The notes under the pieces are model-generated. The model saw only the letters and a list, made by a program, of their open reading frames with translations. It made no database searches and was not told the origin of the DNA. A stretch of DNA of 36,494 nucleotides from Desulfurobacteriaceae bacterium (GTDB taxonomy: Bacteria > Aquificota > Aquificia > Desulfurobacteriales > Desulfurobacteriaceae): NCBI GenBank assembly GCA_027075275.1, contig JALTBO010000037.1:1-36494 (forward strand). The letters are read 5' to 3'. Numbering within the stretch: position 1 is the first letter of the stretch; each line of letters opens with the position of its first letter. Shown here piece by piece: positions 32,485-36,494 of this stretch. A program made the position numbers and the translations under genes.

Positions 32485-33042
32485 TTACTTCCTGAATGGG
32501 AATCCTAAAGCTTCAAGGAGAGCTTTAGCCTCCTCGTCGGTTTCAGCAGTTGTGACGATAGTAATGTTCATTCCCCTAATTTTGTCAACCTTGTCGTAGT
32601 CAATTTCAGGGAAAACGGTCTGTTCCTCAAGACCGAAGTTGTAGTTACCCCTTCCGTCAAAGGACTTGGGAGAAAGACCTTTAAAGTCCCTAACCCTTGG
32701 AAGGGCCATAGAGATAAGCCTGTCTAAGAAGTCCCACATCCTATCTCTTCTAAGCGTAACTTTAGCTCCAATGGGCATCCCCTTACGGAGCTTAAATCCG
32801 GCCTCAGACCTCTTTGCCCTCCTAACGGAAGGCTTCTGACCGGTAATGAGAGCAAGGTCGTTCATAGCATTTTCAAGCTCTTTAATGTTTTGAACGGCCT
32901 CACCGACACCCATGTTAACAACAATCTTCTCAATCTTTGGAACTTCCATAACATTTTTGTAGCCGAACTTTTTCATAAGAGCAGGAACAACTTCTTCCTG
33001 ATACTTCTTTTTAAGCCTTGGAACGTATTTCTCTTCAGCCAT
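32485..33042 (-). CDS. rplE: Ribosomal protein L5
   Basis: A 5S rRNA-binding protein of the central protuberance, contacting P-site tRNA. The 185 residues contain [58 protein letters not shown], and [23 protein letters not shown]. The ATG at 33042 has AAGGAGGAG upstream. A GTG one codon before is less likely. Order rplX-rplE-rpsN is standard. Confidence 0.97.
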   Translation of the reverse strand: MAEEKYVPRLKKKYQEEVVPALMKKFGYKNVMEVPKIEKIVVNMGVGEAVQNIKELENAMNDLALITGQKPSVRRAKRSEAGFKLRKGMPIGAKVTLRRDRMWDFLDRLISMALPRVRDFKGLSPKSFDGRGNYNFGLEEQTVFPEIDYDKVDKIRGMNITIVTTAETDEEAKALLEALGFPFRK

Positions 33043-33063
33043 CACTCCTCCTTGGTCAGCGGA

Positions 33064-33417
33064 TTACCGACCCGCCTTCTGGGGTTTGCTTATCTCATCA
33101 ATGATCTCGCCGGAACGCTTGGCGTAACGAACTTTTTTACCGTCAACAAACTTAATACCAACCCTTGTAGGCTTTCCAGTTTTAGGGTCAACAAGCATAA
33201 CGTTGCTGATGTGGATGGGAGCTTCCTTCTCAATAATTCCCCCTTCGGGGTACTTTTGACTGGGGCGAAGGTGTTTCTTAACGAGCCTCACGCCCTCAAC
33301 GATTACCCTCTCCTCTTCGGGAAGGACTTTAAGAACTTTTCCCACTTTTCCCTTATCCTTCCCGGCTATAACAACAACCTTATCACCAGCCTTTATCTTG
33401 AACTTCTTCTTAGCCAT
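33064..33417 (-). CDS. rplX: Ribosomal protein L24
   Basis: An early 50S assembly protein with a KOW motif. The 117 residues start with [45 protein letters not shown], the KOW domain. [26 protein letters not shown] follows, and a slightly extended tail ends the chain. It lies between rplN and rplE in standard order. Confidence 0.97.
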   Translation of the reverse strand: MAKKKFKIKAGDKVVVIAGKDKGKVGKVLKVLPEEERVIVEGVRLVKKHLRPSQKYPEGGIIEKEAPIHISNVMLVDPKTGKPTRVGIKFVDGKKVRYAKRSGEIIDEISKPQKAGR

Positions 33418-33429
33418 TAGATTCCTCCC

Positions 33430-33798
33430 TTATATAACTTCCGGAGCAAGGGTTGTGACTTTCGTAAACCCTTTCTGCCTTGCCTCACGGGCAACCGGTC
33501 CAAGGATACGGGTTCCAAGTGGTTCACCCTGCTTGTTGAGGAGAACAACTGCGTTGTCGTCAAACTTTATGTAGGTTCCATCGGGGCGACGAACCTCTTT
33601 CTTGGTCCTGACAACAACAGCCCTGTAAACTTCTCCTTTCTTGGCGGTTGCGTTCGGAGCAGCATCCTTAACTGTAACTACTATCTGGTCACCAAGGGAT
33701 GCGTACTTCCTGTTTGAACCGCCAAGAACCCTTATGCACTGAACTCTCTTTGCTCCAGTGTTATCTGCAACGTTGAGGTATGTTTGAACCTGAATCAT
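33430..33798 (-). CDS. rplN: Ribosomal protein L14
   Basis: A 50S protein at the subunit interface that helps form bridges B5 and B8. The 122 residues have [46 protein letters not shown] and end with [28 protein letters not shown], the diagnostic L14 profile. It lies between rpsQ and rplX. Confidence 0.98.
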   Translation of the reverse strand: MIQVQTYLNVADNTGAKRVQCIRVLGGSNRKYASLGDQIVVTVKDAAPNATAKKGEVYRAVVVRTKKEVRRPDGTYIKFDDNAVVLLNKQGEPLGTRILGPVAREARQKGFTKVTTLAPEVI

Positions 33799-33820
33799 CG
33801 CTACACTCCTTTAAAAGGAT

Positions 33821-34126
33821 TTACTCCTGCGTAGTTTCTGGAGTTTCCTCAGAAACCTCTCCAAGCTTCTTGGCCTTCTCAATAATCTCAACCACTCTCC
33901 ACCTTTTGTGGCGGGAGAGAGGCCTTGTTTCCATAATTTTTACAACATCTCCAACTTGGCACTGGTTGTTCTCATCGTGTGCCATGTATTTCTTTGAGAG
34001 CTTAACCCTCTTACCGTAAACGGGATGGCGAAACTCCCTTGTAACGCGAACAACAACAGTTTTGTCCATCTTGTCGCTTACAACCACGCCAACCCTTACC
34101 TTTCTCCTGTTAACCCTTTCTGCCAT
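33821..34126 (-). CDS. rpsQ: Ribosomal protein S17 with an acidic tail
   Basis: A primary 16S rRNA-binding protein with an OB fold. The 101 residues show [74 protein letters not shown]. The last 16 residues ([14 protein letters not shown] region) form an acidic, probably disordered extension beyond the usual length. It lies between rpmC and rplN. Confidence 0.97.
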   Translation of the reverse strand: MAERVNRRKVRVGVVVSDKMDKTVVVRVTREFRHPVYGKRVKLSKKYMAHDENNQCQVGDVVKIMETRPLSRHKRWRVVEIIEKAKKLGEVSEETPETTQE

Positions 34127-34137
34127 TGTCTCCTCCG

Positions 34138-34338
34138 TTAAGCCTTAACGCCGCGCTCTCTAAGAATTGTAAGGATGCGGGCAATTTGACGCCTCGTTTT
34201 CCTGATGTCCATAGGATTTTCAAGCTGACCAAAGGCGTTTTTAAAACGAAGTTTAAGAAGTTTCTCCTTGAGCTCCCTGACCATTTTAAGGAGCTCCTCG
34301 TTAGACTTCTTCCTAAGTTCCTCTGTGTATTTCTTCAT
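34138..34338 (-). CDS. rpmC: Ribosomal protein L29
   Basis: A small helical hairpin protein beside the exit tunnel. The 66 residues have [55 protein letters not shown], the standard form. It starts 3 bases after the rplP stop and lies before rpsQ. Confidence 0.97.
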   Translation of the reverse strand: MKKYTEELRKKSNEELLKMVRELKEKLLKLRFKNAFGQLENPMDIRKTRRQIARILTILRERGVKA

Positions 34339-34341
34339 CTC

Positions 34342-34770
34342 TTACTCCTCACCAGCTGGAGTTTCTTCCCTTTTAACAATTCTGCACTTCATGGGGAGTT
34401 TGTGGATGGCAAGCCTGAGGGCTTCCATTGCAACGTCTTCAGGAACACCGGCAATTTCAAACATTATGCGACCGGGAAGAACTTTTGCCACCCAGGTTTC
34501 AACGTTACCTTTACCCTTACCCATACGGGTTTCAAGGGGCTTCTTTGTGTAGGGCTTGTCGGGGAAGATACGGATCCAGACCTTACCGCCCCTTTTCATT
34601 GTCCTTGTCATGGCAACCCTTGCAGCCTCAATCTGGTTGGTAGTAACGTAGTGAGGCTCAAGGGCCTGAATGCCGTAATCTCCAAAGGCAAGTTTGTTTC
34701 CCCTGTAGGACTTACCCTTTAACCTTCCTCTCTGCTGCTTCCTGTATTTGGTTCTCCTCGGCATTAACAT
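34342..34770 (-). CDS. rplP: Ribosomal protein L16
   Basis: A 50S protein near the A site and peptidyl transferase centre. The 142 residues begin [19 protein letters not shown], continue [57 protein letters not shown] and include [18 protein letters not shown]. The first ATG at 34770 fits the family start (MLxPxRTKYRK) and has GAGAGGTG upstream. It lies between rpsC and rpmC. Confidence 0.98.
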   Translation of the reverse strand: MLMPRRTKYRKQQRGRLKGKSYRGNKLAFGDYGIQALEPHYVTTNQIEAARVAMTRTMKRGGKVWIRIFPDKPYTKKPLETRMGKGKGNVETWVAKVLPGRIMFEIAGVPEDVAMEALRLAIHKLPMKCRIVKREETPAGEE

Positions 34771-34772
34771 GG

Positions 34773-35471
34773 TTACTCACCTCTCGCCATCTCTTGTTTT
34801 ACTTCTTTCTCAATCTTCTTGAGGAGCTCCTCAGTTTCGTCCTTGTAAACGTCTCCCTTGTAGATCCAGACCTTAACGCCGATAACACCGTACTTGGTCT
34901 TCGCAACGGCAGTGCCATAATCTATGTCGGCTCGGATTGTCTGCAACGGAACACGACCTTCCCTGTACCACTCTTTCCTTGCCATGTCGGCACCGCCGAG
35001 CCTTCCGGCACACTGAACCTTAATACCTTTAGCCCCAGCTTTCATCGCATCTGCAATAACCCTCTTCATGGCACGCCTGAACGCCACACGGCGCTCTAGC
35101 TGTGATGCAACGTTCTCAGCAACAAGCTGAGCGTTAAGCTGGGGATACTTAACCTCTTCGATGTTGATGTAAACGCTCTTTCCTGTAAGGTCTTCAAGAA
35201 AGCGCCTGAGAGCTTTTACTTCAGCTCCCTTCCTTGCAATAAGAAGACCAGGCCTTGCAGCCCAGATCCTGATGTTGATCCTGTCAAGGGTCCTCTCAAT
35301 ATCAATCCTGGCAATACCGGCGTGGTAGTACTTCTGCTTTATAAGGTTGCGGATCTTAAGATCTTCATGAAGCGTATCAACAAACTTCTTCTTTTCCTTA
35401 ATAACCCATTTGGACTCCCAGTCCTTTGTGATACCGAGTCTAAATCCTATTGGGTGAACTTTCTGTCCCAA
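34773..35471 (-). CDS. rpsC: Ribosomal protein S3
   Basis: A 30S protein at the mRNA entry with helicase-like action. The 232 residues open [22 protein letters not shown] and contain the KH domain ([23 protein letters not shown]). The C-terminal domain has [54 protein letters not shown]. It lies between rplV and rplP; the end is rich in glutamate and lysine. Confidence 0.98.
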   Translation of the reverse strand: MGQKVHPIGFRLGITKDWESKWVIKEKKKFVDTLHEDLKIRNLIKQKYYHAGIARIDIERTLDRINIRIWAARPGLLIARKGAEVKALRRFLEDLTGKSVYINIEEVKYPQLNAQLVAENVASQLERRVAFRRAMKRVIADAMKAGAKGIKVQCAGRLGGADMARKEWYREGRVPLQTIRADIDYGTAVAKTKYGVIGVKVWIYKGDVYKDETEELLKKIEKEVKQEMARGE

Positions 35472-35486
35472 GGTTTACCTCCGAAA

Positions 35487-35885
35487 TTACTTTTTCTCCT
35501 CAGGTTTACCCACCACAACGGTAATGTGGCAGGTTCTCCTGCGCCTGATGTTGGCCCTTCCCATAGCCCTAGGCCTAACCCTCTTCATTGTTGGGCCTTC
35601 ATCAACGTAAGCCCTTTTAACAATGAGTTCTTCAGGGTCCAATCCTTTCTGTTCAGCGTTAGCAATTGCGCTTTTTAAAACTTTCTCAACCATACGGGCA
35701 GCTTTTTTAGGACTGTTCTGAAGAATTGCAAGGGCGTTGTCAACCTGCTTTCCTCTAATAAGATCAACAACCAACCTCACTTTAGAGGCGGACATTCTCG
35801 CCCTTCTCCAGATGGCCCTTGCCTCAGTTGGGGTTGCAAAACCCCTCTCTCCTGCTTGATAGTAATCTCTCTGCTCAACAGCCAT
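35487..35885 (-). CDS. rplV: Ribosomal protein L22
   Basis: Its long loop lines the exit tunnel and is the site of macrolide-resistance changes. In 132 residues: [50 protein letters not shown] and the loop region [31 protein letters not shown] 20-residue N-terminal extension ([14 protein letters not shown]) precedes the core. It lies between rpsS and rpsC. Confidence 0.97.
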   Translation of the reverse strand: MAVEQRDYYQAGERGFATPTEARAIWRRARMSASKVRLVVDLIRGKQVDNALAILQNSPKKAARMVEKVLKSAIANAEQKGLDPEELIVKRAYVDEGPTMKRVRPRAMGRANIRRRRTCHITVVVGKPEEKK

Positions 35886-35898
35886 CTTCTACCTCTCC

Positions 35899-36177
35899 TT
35901 ACTTCTTCTTAGCTACTTTCTGTCCTGCATGGCCACGGAAAGTTCTTGTAAGGGAAAACTCTCCAAGCCTATGACCAACCATCTGTTCAGTTACGTAAAC
36001 AGGAATGAACTTCTGTCCGTTGTAAACGGCAAAGGTGTGGCCTATGAATTCGGGAACTATTGTGCAGGCTCTATCCCAGACCTTGATTACCTTTTTCTCT
36101 CCCGTCTCGTTCATCTTACGGACTTTCTTGAGTATCTTGGGGTTAACGTAGGGCCCCTTCTTCAGTGAACGTCCCAT
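35899..36177 (-). CDS. rpsS: Ribosomal protein S19
   Basis: A 30S head protein near the decoding-site A-site finger. The 92 residues show [69 protein letters not shown], diagnostic for S19. It lies between rplB and rplV, with GGAGG in the 9-base gap. Confidence 0.98.
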   Translation of the reverse strand: MGRSLKKGPYVNPKILKKVRKMNETGEKKVIKVWDRACTIVPEFIGHTFAVYNGQKFIPVYVTEQMVGHRLGEFSLTRTFRGHAGQKVAKKK

Positions 36178-36186
36178 TTAAACCTC

Positions 36187-36494
36187 CTACTTCTGGTTGC
36201 GGCGTTTAATGATAAATCTGTCTGAATACTTCTTGGAACGTCTTGTCTTGTATCCCTTGGTCGGCTGACCCCATGGAGTAACGGGATGCTTACCGAACGT
36301 TCTACCCTCACCACCACCGTGGGGGTGATCAACAGGGTTCATGGCAGTTCCGCGAACGGTTGGTCTTATACCTAACCACCTTGAACGACCGGCCTTACCG
36401 ATAACGATGTTCTCATGGTCAAGGTTCCCTACCTGGCCGATCGTTGCCATACAGTCAAGGTGGACAAGGCGGAGCTCTCCTGAGGGAAGCCTCA
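36187..36494 (-). CDS. rplB: Ribosomal protein L2, C-terminal part (runs off the window)
   Basis: L2 is needed for subunit association and peptidyl transfer. The visible 102 codons read [22 protein letters not shown], then [47 protein letters not shown]. The conserved histidine of [10 protein letters not shown] is present. The frame is open to the window edge, so the Met at 36450 is internal and not a start. The upstream genes rplW, rplD and rplC are expected beyond the window. Confidence 0.97.
   Translation of the reverse strand, partial: RLPSGELRLVHLDCMATIGQVGNLDHENIVIGKAGRSRWLGIRPTVRGTAMNPVDHPHGGGEGRTFGKHPVTPWGQPTKGYKTRRSKKYSDRFIIKRRNQK

Noticed and set aside
34126-34722. Open frame of 198 codons on the plus strand opposite rpmC and rplP
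   Set aside because: It is antisense to two recognisable ribosomal genes, with no ribosome-binding site and no recognisable fold.
36187-36450. Treating Met at 36450 as the start of rplB
   Set aside because: The frame is open to the window edge and upstream residues ([13 protein letters not shown]) are conserved L2 sequence, so the gene is truncated by the window.

Overview
The window looks like a chromosomal segment of a thermophilic, Gram-negative, deep-branching bacterium. My best guess is Aquificota, family Desulfurobacteriaceae (Thermovibrio/Desulfurobacterium type). This is inferred from gene content and protein flavour, not from a database search. Pointers are a branched-chain polyamine synthase (bpsA) with an agmatine-route speE/speB, an archaeal-type HerA ATPase, many TTG/GTG starts, tightly overlapping operons, and an RNA-based RNase P (Aquifex itself has a protein-only enzyme). 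Almost every base is coding or structural RNA.

Layout. 1-1950 (minus): a lipoprotein carrying a bacterial RNase A-like (CdiA-CT type) toxin domain, a small acidic probable immunity gene, a TrmN6-like methyltransferase and the start of argG. 2020-6071 (plus): overlapping operon obg-proB-unknown-yihY-panC. 6235-7300: yjbQ, RNase P RNA (rnpB, minus) and a thiamine-binding-family protein (minus). 7364-13062 (plus): seven-gene operon of herA, a CDF transporter fused to a NifX-like domain, a NYN-domain putative nuclease, an MBL hydrolase, a YdjM-like membrane hydrolase, a small transaldolase and a degenerate GGDEF-like protein. 13074-15685 (minus): khpA, rpsP, ffh and an MBL-fold protein. 15732-17812 (plus): tRNA-Glu with a near-consensus promoter, queF, an MTAP-family phosphorylase and tmRNA. 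17820-19239: an unknown secreted protein (minus) diverging from a BASS-family transporter (plus). 19244-21971 (minus): polyamine operon speB-speE-bpsA. 22018-23722 (plus): minC-minD-minE, closed by a terminator shared with the ribosomal operon. 23780-36494 (minus): the S10/spc/alpha ribosomal operon from rplB (partial) to rplQ, including secY, adk, map, infA, rpmJ and rpoA.

How it fits together. SpeE, SpeB and BpsA can convert agmatine to spermidine and then to branched polyamines typical of thermophiles. The aminopropyl transfers release methylthioadenosine, and an MTAP-family enzyme lies 2 kb away, although its purine-site residue is Asn rather than Asp. Ffh and SecY cover protein export, MinCDE places the division site, and tmRNA plus RNase P handle ribosome rescue and tRNA maturation.

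The most unusual item is the toxin/immunity pair at 1132-1950. It is a free-standing lipoprotein with an RNase A-like C-terminal domain, without CdiA/CdiB in the window. Its ribosome-binding site lies in the loop of a perfect RNA hairpin directly before the ATG. Other points of note are the HerA/NYN operon without NurA, the CDF-NifX fusion, the Asn-type MTAP-like enzyme, stop codons built into terminator-like palindromes, and strong over-representation of GAGCTC.
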